Shown here in pieces: positions 1-15,387 of a stretch of 22,306 nucleotides of DNA (position 1 is its first letter; every line of letters begins with the position of its first letter). Both the position numbers and the translations under genes were made by a program. The stretch lies in NCBI GenBank assembly GCA_035517595.1, contig DATIYN010000055.1, positions 1 through 22,306 of the forward strand, written 5' to 3'. This DNA is from RBG-16-66-20 sp035517595 (GTDB taxonomy: Bacteria > Pseudomonadota > Gammaproteobacteria > Burkholderiales > SG8-39). Under the pieces are notes generated by a model that was not told where the DNA came from, ran no database searches, and saw only the letters and a list, made by a program, of their open reading frames with translations.

Positions 1-142
1 CGAGATGGTGATGCCGGGGGACAACGTGAAGATGGTGGTCACGCTGATCACGCCGGTGGCCATGGAGCAGGGGCTGCGCTTTGCCATCCGCGAGGGCGGC
101 AAGACCGTCGGCGCCGGCGTCGTCGCCAAGGTGATCGAGTAG
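1..142 (+). CDS. tuf: Elongation factor Tu, C-terminal end (partial)
   Basis: The reading frame opens before the window and ends at a TAG at 140–142, giving the last 46 residues of EF-Tu. The tail reads MPGDNVKM, then LRFAIREGGKTVGAGVV and VIE at the end, which is the conserved beta-barrel domain 3 of EF-Tu. EF-Tu carries aminoacyl-tRNA to the ribosome as a GTP complex. Being followed directly by tRNA-Trp and secE–nusG is the usual layout of the second tuf copy (tufB) in beta- and gammaproteobacteria. Which copy this is cannot be told from the protein, because the two copies are normally near identical. Confidence 0.97.
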   Translation, partial: EMVMPGDNVKMVVTLITPVAMEQGLRFAIREGGKTVGAGVVAKVIE

Positions 143-190
143 GGGAATGCTTTTTCCAACATCGCTTTTTCGTAGGTCCTGGTCTTGAGA

Positions 191-266
191 AGGGGCATAG
201 CTCAACTGGCAGAGCGTCGGTCTCCAAAACCGAAGGTTGGGGGTTCGATTCCCTCTGCCCCTGCCA
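191..266 (+). tRNA. tRNA-Trp, anticodon CCA
   Basis: A 76-base cloverleaf. The acceptor arm AGGGGCA (191–197) pairs perfectly with TGCCCCT (256–262), followed by the discriminator G and an encoded CCA end (264–266). The anticodon loop CTCCAAA (222–228) holds the CCA anticodon at 224–226, which reads UGG. The T loop TTCGATT is present. It lies between tuf and secE, where betaproteobacteria normally keep tRNA-Trp, and is probably cut out of a tuf or secE–nusG transcript. Confidence 0.98.
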
Positions 267-298
267 CCGAACACATGACGGAACGCGTGGAACGATAG

Positions 299-661
299 AT
301 GGAAGGAATGGTGGACAAGATCAAGCTGGCAATCGCCGCGGCGCTCGTCGCCGCGGGCCTCGCCGGCTACTACCTGCTCGCCGCGCAGTCGATCCTCCTG
401 CGCCTCGCTTCGGTGCTCGCAGGCGTCGCGGCGGGGATCGCGGTCGCGTGGAGCAGCGCCTACGGCCGCCGGTTCGCGGCGTTTGCGCGCGAGGCGCTCG
501 CCGAGGTGCGCAAGGTCGTCTGGCCCACGCGCAAGGAAACGATGCAGACCACGGCCGCGGTGTTCGCGTTTGTGCTGGCGATGGCGGTGTTCCTCTGGGT
601 CAGCGACAAGTCGCTGGAGTGGGTGCTGTATGACCTCATCCTGGGCTGGAAGAGAACCTAA
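299..661 (+). CDS. secE: Preprotein translocase subunit SecE
   Basis: Encodes 120 residues. SecE clamps SecY in the inner-membrane Sec translocon. The N-terminal two thirds hold two hydrophobic segments (about 9–27 and 33–51). Next comes the conserved amphipathic helix with EVRKVVWPTRKET (69–81), the family signature, and then the essential third membrane helix (about 86–111). Three membrane segments match the longer proteobacterial form. The ATG at 299 has a weak GGA about eight bases upstream. A second ATG at 308 has GGAAGGA directly against it, too close to be a good ribosome site, so the first start is kept, though the choice is uncertain. It lies four bases upstream of nusG and is surely co-transcribed with it. 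Confidence 0.95.
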   Translation: MEGMVDKIKLAIAAALVAAGLAGYYLLAAQSILLRLASVLAGVAAGIAVAWSSAYGRRFAAFAREALAEVRKVVWPTRKETMQTTAAVFAFVLAMAVFLWVSDKSLEWVLYDLILGWKRT

Positions 662-664
662 ACG

Positions 665-1222
665 ATGGAAGCCAACGTGACCGAACAGACTGCGAAGCGC
701 TGGTACGTGGTGCACGCCTACTCGGGATTCGAGAAGTCGGTGGCGCGCGCGCTCGAGGACCGGATCAACCGCGCGGGCATGAAGGAAAAGTTCGGCAAGA
801 TCCTGGTGCCGGTCGAGGAAGTCGTCGAGATGAAGGGCGGCCAGAAGCACATGTCCGAGCGCAAGTTCTTCCCGGGCTACGTGCTGGTCGAGATGGAGAT
901 GAACGACGACACCTGGCACCTCGTGAAGAACACCAACAAGGTGACCGGATTCGTCGGCGGCTCGGCGATGCGGCCCACGCCGATCTCGGAGAAGGAAGTC
1001 AATGCCATCATGCAGCAGATGCGCGAGGGCGTGGAAAAACCCAAGCCCAAGGTGCTGTTCGAGAACGGCGAGATGGTGCGCGTGAAGGACGGCCCGTTCA
1101 CCGATTTCCAGGGCACGGTGGAAGACGTGAACTACGAGAAGAGCAGGCTGCGGGTGGCGGTCACGATTTTCGGCCGCTCGACGCCGGTGGAGCTTGAATT
1201 CGGACAGGTTGAGAAGGCTTAG
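665..1222 (+). CDS. nusG: Transcription antitermination/termination factor NusG
   Basis: Encodes 185 residues. NusG binds the RNA polymerase clamp, suppresses pausing, and links polymerase to Rho or to ribosomal S10. The NGN domain spans about 12–125, with RWYVVHAYSGFEKSV at its start and FFPGYVLVEM (68–77) in the middle. The KOW domain (about 133–185) contains VRVKDGPFTDFQGTVEDVN, the usual NusG loop. The start at 665 has GGAAGAG about ten bases upstream inside the end of secE. The residues before RWYVV are variable in the family, so a slightly later start cannot be excluded. No insertion or missing segment is seen. Confidence 0.98.
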   Translation: MEANVTEQTAKRWYVVHAYSGFEKSVARALEDRINRAGMKEKFGKILVPVEEVVEMKGGQKHMSERKFFPGYVLVEMEMNDDTWHLVKNTNKVTGFVGGSAMRPTPISEKEVNAIMQQMREGVEKPKPKVLFENGEMVRVKDGPFTDFQGTVEDVNYEKSRLRVAVTIFGRSTPVELEFGQVEKA

Positions 1223-1245
1223 CAGAAGCGAAAAGCAGCCGGGGA

Positions 1246-1260
1246 GGACGCCAAGCGTCC
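1246..1260 (+). promoter_or_regulatory. Hairpin in the rplK leader, possible L1 control site
   Basis: GGACGC (1246–1251), loop CAA, GCGTCC (1255–1260) form a perfect six-pair stem in the 65-base nusG–rplK gap. No T-run follows, so it is not an intrinsic terminator. In E. coli, free L1 represses its own operon by binding the leader before rplK. The location fits such a site, but I cannot match the L1 recognition motif with certainty. Confidence 0.3.
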
Positions 1261-1287
1261 GTTCGAACCCACATTAAGGAGAGAAGC

Positions 1288-1719
1288 GTGGCAAAGAAAA
1301 TCGTTGGTTTCATCAAGCTGCAGGTTCCGGCGGGGAAGGCCAACCCGGCGCCGCCGATCGGCCCGGCGCTGGGCCAGCGTGGACTGAACATCATGGAGTT
1401 CTGCAAGGCGTTCAACGCGCAGACGCAGAAGGCCGAGCCCGGCCTGCCGCTGCCCGTGGTGATCACGGCCTACACGGACAAGAGCTTCACCTTCATCATC
1501 AAGACGCCGCCCACCACGGTGCTGATCAAGAAGGCGGCCGGCATCGAGTCCGGCAGCCCGCGCCCGCACACCGACAAGGTCGGCAAGATCACTAAGAAGC
1601 AGGTCGAGGAGATCGCCAAGGTGAAGCAGCCCGATCTCAATGCGGCGAGCCTGGAGGCCGCGATGCGCACCGTCGCTGGCAGCGCGCGCTCGATGGGCAT
1701 CATCGTGGAGGGCATGTAG
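1288..1719 (+). CDS. rplK: 50S ribosomal protein L11
   Basis: Encodes 143 residues, the normal length. L11 binds 23S rRNA at the GTPase-associated centre together with the L10–L12 stalk. The N-terminal domain has LQVPAGKANPAPPIGPALGQ (the proline-rich part of the thiostrepton site) followed by GLNIMEFCKAFN. The C-terminal rRNA-binding domain ends in RSMGIIVEGM. The GTG start at 1288 is supported by AAGGAGAG at 1276–1283, and a lysine-rich MAKKIVGFIK start is normal for L11. Its stop codon abuts the start of rplA, so the two are translationally linked. Confidence 0.98.
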   Translation: MAKKIVGFIKLQVPAGKANPAPPIGPALGQRGLNIMEFCKAFNAQTQKAEPGLPLPVVITAYTDKSFTFIIKTPPTTVLIKKAAGIESGSPRPHTDKVGKITKKQVEEIAKVKQPDLNAASLEAAMRTVAGSARSMGIIVEGM

Positions 1720-2430
1720 ATGACGACGCATGTCTCGAAGCGGCGCAAGGCGTTCGCCAGCAAGGTGGACCGCGCCAAGGCCTACGCGGCCCTGGATGCG
1801 ATGAAGCTCGTGAAGGAGACCGCGACGGCGAAGTTCGACGAGTCGGTCGACGTCGCCGTGAACCTGGGCATCGACACCAAGAAGTCGGACCAGACCGTGC
1901 GCGGCTCGGTCGTGCTGCCGTCCGGCACCGGGAAGAAGGTGCGCGTGGCGGTGTTCGCTCAGGGCGACAAGGCGCAGGCCGCGAAGGCCGCGGGCGCGGA
2001 GCTCGTCGGCATGGAAGACCTAGCCGAGCAGGTGAAGGCCGGCAAGATGGAGTTCGACGTCGTGATCGCCGCGCCGGACGCGATGCGCGTCGTCGGACAG
2101 CTCGGCCAGATCCTGGGCCCGCGCGGCCTGATGCCGAACCCGAAGGTGGGCACGGTGACGCCGGACGTGGCGGCCGCGGTGAAGAACGCAAAGGGCGGCC
2201 AAGTGCAGTTCCGGGCCGACAAGACCGGAATCGTGCAATGCACGATCGGCCGCGCCTCGTTCACGCCGGAGCAGCTGCGCGACAACCTGGGGGCGCTGCT
2301 GGATGCGCTCAACAAGTCGAGGCCCGCGAGCATGAAGGGGATTTTTCTGAAGAAAGTGTCGGTGTCGAGCACGATGGGCCTGGGCGTGAAGGTGGACCCG
2401 GCCTCGTTCTCGGCGCAGGCGCCGCAGTAG
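1720..2430 (+). CDS. rplA: 50S ribosomal protein L1
   Basis: Encodes 236 residues. L1 forms the mobile L1 stalk at the E site and in E. coli also represses the rplK–rplA mRNA. The signature GPRGLMPNPKVGTVT lies in the middle of the protein, with the rRNA-binding N and C segments on both sides. The ATG follows the rplK stop with no gap. Its ribosome site TGGAGGG (1706–1712) lies inside the last codons of rplK, an arrangement that couples the two proteins in equal amounts. Nothing unusual is seen in the protein. Confidence 0.98.
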   Translation: MTTHVSKRRKAFASKVDRAKAYAALDAMKLVKETATAKFDESVDVAVNLGIDTKKSDQTVRGSVVLPSGTGKKVRVAVFAQGDKAQAAKAAGAELVGMEDLAEQVKAGKMEFDVVIAAPDAMRVVGQLGQILGPRGLMPNPKVGTVTPDVAAAVKNAKGGQVQFRADKTGIVQCTIGRASFTPEQLRDNLGALLDALNKSRPASMKGIFLKKVSVSSTMGLGVKVDPASFSAQAPQ

Positions 2431-2553
2431 CTGTCGAAGACCGTAGGGGCCCATGAAAGGACGACGCGCGTGTCGGCCCGGGCTTAATCGAGCAGTTTCC
2501 TACGCAGACGGTGTTCCTGATGTCCAGGTCACCGTTCAACGCAAGAAAGGAGT
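2431..2553 (+). promoter_or_regulatory. L10 leader (rplJ–rplL autoregulatory mRNA site)
   Basis: This untranslated gap has a paired core. ACCG (2440–2443) pairs with CGGT (2509–2512), and TAGG (2444–2447) pairs with CCTA (2499–2502). The six bases CGCAGA (2503–2508) bulge from the 3' side, which resembles a kink-turn. A G/C-rich inner arm (around 2448–2480) closes the structure. In E. coli, the L10–L12 complex binds the leader just before rplJ and represses translation. Position and fold fit the same role here; the binding itself is inferred. Confidence 0.7.
2546..2552 (+). promoter_or_regulatory. Ribosome binding site that decides the rplJ start
   Basis: AAAGGAG lies one base before a GTG at 2554, too close to serve it, but seven bases before a TTG at 2560. 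The spacing favours the TTG, which then gives a protein starting MGLNLEQKQ, a normal L10 N-terminus. Confidence 0.65.
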
Positions 2554-2559
2554 GTGACC

Positions 2560-3090
2560 TTGGGACTCAATTTGGAGCAGAAGCAGGCGGTCGTGGGCGA
2601 GGTCGTCGCTCAGCTCGGCAAGGCGCAGGCGGTGATCGTCGCGGAGTACCGCGGCCTCGACGCCGGCGCGGTGACCGATCTGCGCGCGAAGGCGCGCAAG
2701 TCCGGCCTCTACCTGCGCGTGCTGAAGAACACGCTCGCGCGGCGCGCCGTCAAGGGCACGCCGTTCGAGAAGCTGTCCGGCCAGATGGCCGGGCCGCTGA
2801 TGTACGGCATCGCGCAGGACCCGGTGGCCGGCGCCAAGGTGCTCGCGGCCTTCGCCAAGGATCACGAGCTGTTCGTGATCAAAGGCGGGGCGATGGCGAA
2901 CAACCTGATGTCCGAGAAGGACGTCAAGGCGCTCGCGACGCTGCCGAGCCGCGAGGAGCTGCTGGCCAAGCTGCTGGGCACGATGCAGGCGCCCATCGCG
3001 AAGCTGGTGCGCACGATGAACGAGGTGCCGGGCAAGTTCGTTCGCACGCTCGCCGCGGTGCGCGACGCGCGGGAAAAGCAGGCCGCCTAG
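2560..3090 (+). CDS. rplJ: 50S ribosomal protein L10
   Basis: Encodes 176 residues from the TTG start; L10 proteins usually have 165–180. L10 is the base of the ribosomal stalk. Its N-terminal domain binds 23S rRNA next to L11, and its C-terminal helix carries L7/L12 dimers. The N-terminal domain shows AVIVAEYRGLDAGAVTDLR and LYLRVLKNTLARRA, both typical. The C-terminal helical tail, with VPGKFVRTLAAVRDAREKQ, is the L12-binding part. A GTG at 2554 in the same frame would add two residues but has poor ribosome-site spacing. The gene lies downstream of its autoregulatory leader and is cotranscribed with rplL. Confidence 0.95.
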   Translation: MGLNLEQKQAVVGEVVAQLGKAQAVIVAEYRGLDAGAVTDLRAKARKSGLYLRVLKNTLARRAVKGTPFEKLSGQMAGPLMYGIAQDPVAGAKVLAAFAKDHELFVIKGGAMANNLMSEKDVKALATLPSREELLAKLLGTMQAPIAKLVRTMNEVPGKFVRTLAAVRDAREKQAA

Positions 3091-3120
3091 GCAATCGACA
3101 AATCAGGAACTTTTCGATCT

Positions 3121-3126
3121 CTGGAG
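3121..3126 (+). promoter_or_regulatory. Ribosome binding site that decides the rplL start
   Basis: CTGGAG abuts an ATG at 3127 and lies six bases before an ATG at 3133. Normal spacing selects the second ATG, removing two residues (Met-Thr) from the longer reading. Confidence 0.6.
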
Positions 3127-3132
3127 ATGACA

Positions 3133-3510
3133 ATGGAACGTGCACAAATTCTGGAAGCAGTCTCGAAGCTGACCGTCCTGGAGCTCTCGCAGCTCATCAA
3201 GGACATGGAGGAGAAATTCGGCGTGTCGGCTGCGGCGGCAGTCGCGGTGGCGGCGCCGGCCGCGGGCGGTGCGGCCGCGGGTGCCGCGGCCGAGGAGAAG
3301 ACCGAGTTCACGGTCGTGCTCGCGGCGACCGGCGACAACAAGGTCAACGTGATCAAGGCGGTTCGCGAAGTGACGAGCCTGGGCCTCAAGGAGGCGAAGG
3401 ACCTCGTCGACGGCGCGCCCAAGCCCGTGAAGGAAGGCGTCTCGAAGGCCGACGCCGATGCGATCGCGAAGAAGCTGACCGACGCGGGCGCGAAGGTCGA
3501 GATCAAGTAG
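3133..3510 (+). CDS. rplL: 50S ribosomal protein L7/L12
   Basis: Encodes 125 residues from ATG 3133, or 127 from ATG 3127. L12 forms the multi-copy flexible stalk that recruits and stimulates the translational GTPases. The three parts are clear: an N-terminal dimerisation helix pair (to about EEKFGVSAA), an alanine/glycine-rich hinge unusually full of Ala, Gly and Val, and a C-terminal globular domain. That domain holds EFTVVLAATGDNKVNVIK and VTSLGLKEAKDLVDGAPKPV, which carry the factor-binding surface. It follows rplJ by 42 bases and is followed by the hairpin before rpoB. Confidence 0.97.
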   Translation: MERAQILEAVSKLTVLELSQLIKDMEEKFGVSAAAAVAVAAPAAGGAAAGAAAEEKTEFTVVLAATGDNKVNVIKAVREVTSLGLKEAKDLVDGAPKPVKEGVSKADADAIAKKLTDAGAKVEIK

Positions 3511-3522
3511 GGAACGCTTTGA

Positions 3523-3563
3523 CCGGGACGGGGTCATAGACCCCCTCCCGGCGTTTTGCTTTT
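3523..3563 (+). terminator. Terminator-like hairpin between rplL and rpoB (probable attenuator)
   Basis: CCGGGACGGGGTC (3523–3535), loop ATA, then GACCCCCTCCCGG (3539–3551) pair over 13 positions with a single C·C mismatch. The run CGTTTTGCTTTT follows at once. The interrupted T-run suggests partial rather than complete termination. In E. coli an attenuator at this place sets beta/beta' synthesis below that of the ribosomal proteins; the same role is inferred here. Confidence 0.8.
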
Positions 3564-3602
3564 GGGAAAGAACTCTTTGCCGCCGGGGACTTAGGAGCCT
3601 TC

Positions 3603-7889
<4,287 letters not shown>

Positions 7890-7892
7890 GCG

Positions 7893-12098
<4,206 letters not shown>

Positions 12099-12123
12099 GG
12101 AGATTCGTCAGGCAGGCATGTTG

Positions 12124-12152
12124 AGGGCGCCTTCGAGGCGCCCTTTTTTTTT
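12124..12152 (+). terminator. Intrinsic terminator of the rpoBC operon
   Basis: AGGGCGCCT (12124–12132), loop TCG, AGGCGCCCT (12136–12144) form a perfect nine-pair stem, followed by a run of T to 12152. It lies 26 bases after the rpoC stop. On the other strand no T-run follows the stem, so it should not terminate the convergent yheS transcript. Confidence 0.93.
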
Positions 12153-12157
12153 CGCTG

Positions 12158-14026
12158 CTACGGCCGCTGGTCGAGCTTGGCCTGCTTCTCCAGCCACTCG
12201 CTCTCGAGCTCGCCGAGCTCGCGGGCGAGGTGCGCCTGGTCCGAGAGCGTCTCCTCGAGCGCCTTGCGCATCCCGTCCTCGTAGAGCGCCGGATCCGCGA
12301 GGCGCGCCTCGACCTCGGACTTCCTCGCGCTCAGCCGCGCGATGAGCTCCTCGAGCCTACTGATGCGCGACTCGACGCTCTTGCGCGACGCTGCCGGCCT
12401 TGCCGGCCGCGCCGCGGGCGCCTTCTTCGCCGCCGCCGTCGCTTCGGGCTTGCCCGCCTTGCTCGCGAGCAGCCAGTCCCGGTAGTCCTCCAGGTCGCCG
12501 TCGAACGGGCGCAGGCGCCCGTCGGAGACGATGAGGAACTGCTCGGTCGTCGCGCGCAGCAGGTGCCGGTCGTGCGAGACGAGCACCAGCGTGCCCTCGA
12601 ACTGCGCGAGCGCCACCGTGAGCGCCTCGCGCGTCTCCAGGTCCAGGTGGTTGGTCGGCTCGTCGAGGAGCAGCAGGTTCGGCCGCTGCCAGACGATGAG
12701 GGCGAGCGCGAGGCGCGCCTTCTCGCCGCCGGAGAAGGTGCCGATCGGCCCCAGCGCCATGTCGCCGGGGAAGTTGAACGTGCCGAGGAAGTTGCGCAGC
12801 TCCTGCTCGCGCTCGCGCGGCGCGAGGCGCTGCAGGTGCAGCAGCGGCGAGGCCGCGTCGTCGAGCATCTCCAGCTGGTGCTGCGCGAAGTAGCCCACGG
12901 CCAGCCCCTTGTTGAAGGTCGCCGTGCCGGCGAGCGGCGCGAGCGTGCGCGCGATGGTCTTGATGAAGGTGGACTTGCCCGAGCCGTTGGCGCCGAGCAG
13001 GCCGTAGCGCTCGCCCGACTGCAGCGAGAAGTCGATGCCCGAGAGCACCGTCCTCTCGCCGTAGCCTGCGGCCACGCCCTCGAGCACGAGCAGAGGGTTC
13101 GGCGCGCGCAGCGGCTCGCGGAACTCGAACGAGAACGGCGCCGCGACGTGCAGCGGCGCGAGCTCCTCCATCTTCGCCAGCATCTTCATGCGGCTCTGCG
13201 CCTGGCGCGCTTTGGTGGCCTTGGCCTTGAAGCGGTCGATGAAGGACTGCAGGTGCGCGCGCTCGCGCTCCTGCTTCTCGCGCTGCGTCGCCGCCAGCAC
13301 CACGGCCTGCGCGCGCTGCTCCTCGAACGAGGAATAGTTTCCCGCGTAGCGACGCAGCTTGCGCTGGTCGATGTGCAGGATCGTGGTGACGACGCCGTCG
13401 AGGAAGTCGCGGTCGTGCGAGATCACGATCAGCGTGCCCGCGTAGCGCTTCAGCCACTCCTCGACCCACAGGATCGCGTCGAGGTCCAGGTGGTTGGTGG
13501 GCTCGTCCAGCAGCAGCAGGTCCGAGGGGCAGAGCAGCGCCTGCGCGAGGTTCAGCCGCATGCGCCAGCCGCCGGAGAAGCTCGAGACCGGCGTCGTCAA
13601 TTCGCCGTGCGAAAAACCCAGGCCGACGAGGAGCTGCTCGGCTCGCGGACGCACCGTATACGCGCCCGCGTCGCCCAGCGCCGCGTGCAGCTCGCCGATC
13701 CGGTGGCCGTCGTCGGCGCGCTCCGCTTCGGCGAGCTCGCGCTCGAGCGCCCGCAGGCGCGTGTCGCCGTCGATCGCGTAGTCGAGCGCGGAGCGCTCCA
13801 GCGCAGGCGTCTCCTGCGCGACGTGCGCGATGCGCCAGCCCGCCGGGAACTCGGCGTCGCCCATGTCGGCGTGCAATTCGCCTCGCAGCAGCGCGAACAG
13901 GCTCGACTTGCCCGAGCCGTTGGCGCCGATCAGGCCCGCGCGTTCGCCCGGGTTGAGCGTCGCGTCGGCGGCCTCGAGCAGCGCCTTGGCGCCGCGCGCG
14001 AGCGTGAGATTGGAGAATCGGATCAT
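12158..14026 (-). CDS. yheS: ABC-F family ATPase YheS
   Basis: Encodes 622 residues (E. coli YheS has 637). ABC-F proteins are soluble, act on the ribosome, and are not transporters; no membrane segment is seen. First ATPase domain: Walker A GANGSGKS (34–41), signature FSGGW (150–154), Walker B with E175 in LLLLDEPTNHLDLD. The ribosome-facing linker lies at about 235–300, with HLQSFIDRFKAKATKARQAQ. Second domain: Walker A 345–352, signature FSGGE (431–435), catalytic E456. The C-terminal 80–90 residues form an Ala/Lys/Pro-rich linker and a charged coiled coil. The match to E. coli YheS is close along the whole length (GNYSSFE, FDGDLEDY, LALIVWQRPNLLLLDEPTNH), so I prefer YheS over Uup or EttA. 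It converges on rpoC. Confidence 0.93.
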   Translation of the reverse strand: MIRFSNLTLARGAKALLEAADATLNPGERAGLIGANGSGKSSLFALLRGELHADMGDAEFPAGWRIAHVAQETPALERSALDYAIDGDTRLRALERELAEAERADDGHRIGELHAALGDAGAYTVRPRAEQLLVGLGFSHGELTTPVSSFSGGWRMRLNLAQALLCPSDLLLLDEPTNHLDLDAILWVEEWLKRYAGTLIVISHDRDFLDGVVTTILHIDQRKLRRYAGNYSSFEEQRAQAVVLAATQREKQERERAHLQSFIDRFKAKATKARQAQSRMKMLAKMEELAPLHVAAPFSFEFREPLRAPNPLLVLEGVAAGYGERTVLSGIDFSLQSGERYGLLGANGSGKSTFIKTIARTLAPLAGTATFNKGLAVGYFAQHQLEMLDDAASPLLHLQRLAPREREQELRNFLGTFNFPGDMALGPIGTFSGGEKARLALALIVWQRPNLLLLDEPTNHLDLETREALTVALAQFEGTLVLVSHDRHLLRATTEQFLIVSDGRLRPFDGDLEDYRDWLLASKAGKPEATAAAKKAPAARPARPAASRKSVESRISRLEELIARLSARKSEVEARLADPALYEDGMRKALEETLSDQAHLARELGELESEWLEKQAKLDQRP

Positions 14027-14108
14027 GCGGACCTGCGCCGGAAAGCTGCGGGGCCCGCGATTTTACCCAAGCGAGGCCGCCATGCGGCTCCGGGAAGCCC
14101 GGGCGGCG

Positions 14109-15356
14109 TCAGTGCGGGGCCATCCGGCGAATATCGTCCGCCATGTGCCCGGCGATGATCTCGTTGCCTCTCTCGTTGTAGTGCGTCGGGTCCAGGTAGA
14201 TGCGCTCCGGCGTCTTCTCGAACAAGCCCGTGATGTCGATGAACCGCGCGCACTTGCTGCCGGCGTATTTGGCCGACAGGCGCCGGTAGGCGTCCTGGTA
14301 GCTCGAAAAATATTCCTTCATTGCAGGCGCATACTTCGCGCGTGCCAGGTGCGAATACCCGGCATTCGCCATGGCCGCGTGATACGCATCCAGCTCGGCC
14401 TGTTCCTCCGTGTTCACCATGCGTGCGAGATCGGCATACGGCTGCAAATAGCCGATGAAGCAGAACCCGGAGGCAACCGAGTAGGCAGCCATGGCTTCGG
14501 CGTTGTGCGGCAGCACGAATTCGAGACCCTTGTGATCGGCGATGAGGTCTCCGGAAATGCGATACCAGGGAATGCCGTCGTATCTTTCCTGCCGATGGTC
14601 GATGGCTTCGCGCCCGAGGATGCCCATTTCCCTGAGGGCCAGGTAAACGTAGGTGAAGACATACGGAGCGCTGTCGCGCCTCACGGCGATGCGGTTGAAC
14701 AGGTCGTTGTGCCGGTAGCTGAGCTCGGACCAATCGACCAGGCCGTGCCTCAATCCGCTTCTTTCGGCGTTGAATGCGCCCTCCATCGCATCCGACCAGC
14801 CGTCCAGAGCGACGACGATATCCGGCTGCAGGTAGATCACCTGGGCGAAGAAGGTCCGCAGTTCCGAGAACGAGTAGCCGCCGTTGACCCCGAAGTTCAG
14901 CACGGCGTATCGCTTTGCGGGCGTCGCGCCGGAATTCAGCGACCGCTCCAGATAGGCCGCGATCGTGTGCGACTCGTCGCTGCGCAGGGCGCTTCCGGCG
15001 AGGCTGCTGCTTCCGAGCATGACGATCCGGACCTCGTTCTCCGCCTTGCGCGGAAACCGGCCCAGGGACGCGTCATCCGGCCCGTTGGCGACGAAGCCGA
15101 ACTTGTTGATTCGCACATTCCCGGTCTTCGCGCCGGGCTCCAGTCGCTGTCCCACGATGGGGTCGAACGCGCCCAGCGTGATCACGGTCTTGGGCGCGAG
15201 CGGGTGCATGTGGATGCGCCTGACGAAGGCGTGCAGCGGCTTTTCCCCCCGCGCGATGTCGAAAATCGTGAGGCCCGCGAAAGCCGCGAGCTCGGCGAGG
15301 ATGCAAAGCAGCACGGTAATCGCAAGGCCCCTCATGACGCTGGATTGTGCAGGCAC
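14109..15356 (-). CDS. Membrane-anchored SGNH-hydrolase-like protein, probable partner of the MBOAT acyltransferase
   Basis: Encodes 415 residues. One N-terminal hydrophobic segment (about 9–32) anchors it; the rest should be periplasmic. The SGNH pattern is visible: block I is GSSSLAG (115–121) with S117 as likely nucleophile (the usual GDS reads GSS), NFGVNGG (154–160) fits the glycine block, DGWSD (185–189) fits the Asn/Asp block, and DPTHYNERGN (389–398) supplies D389 and H392. Proteins of this kind next to an MBOAT (AlgJ/AlgX, PatB or DltD types) pass an acyl group to a polymer outside the membrane. The GTG at 15356 has AGGGG about eight bases upstream; an ATG at 15335 lacks a ribosome site. 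The substrate glycan cannot be read from sequence. Confidence 0.8.
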   Translation of the reverse strand: MPAQSSVMRGLAITVLLCILAELAAFAGLTIFDIARGEKPLHAFVRRIHMHPLAPKTVITLGAFDPIVGQRLEPGAKTGNVRINKFGFVANGPDDASLGRFPRKAENEVRIVMLGSSSLAGSALRSDESHTIAAYLERSLNSGATPAKRYAVLNFGVNGGYSFSELRTFFAQVIYLQPDIVVALDGWSDAMEGAFNAERSGLRHGLVDWSELSYRHNDLFNRIAVRRDSAPYVFTYVYLALREMGILGREAIDHRQERYDGIPWYRISGDLIADHKGLEFVLPHNAEAMAAYSVASGFCFIGYLQPYADLARMVNTEEQAELDAYHAAMANAGYSHLARAKYAPAMKEYFSSYQDAYRRLSAKYAGSKCARFIDITGLFEKTPERIYLDPTHYNERGNEIIAGHMADDIRRMAPH

Positions 15357-15387
15357 GCGATCGCCCCTATTCCATGGTTTCCGGATG

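Noticed and set aside
150..176. Two T-runs after tuf as a terminator
   Set aside because: No stem precedes either run, and tRNA-Trp follows directly, so read-through from tuf is more likely.
2511..3539. 342-codon plus-strand frame across rplJ and rplL
   Set aside because: Arg/Gly-rich low-complexity translation, out of frame with two certain ribosomal protein genes.
14060..14065. TAAAAT on the minus strand as a -10 box for yheS
   Set aside because: No -35 box at 16–18 bases spacing and the hexamer is common by chance. An own promoter for yheS is possible but not shown.
12230..14158. 642-codon plus-strand frame opposite yheS
   Set aside because: Complement of a gene with two complete ABC domains; no domain of its own.
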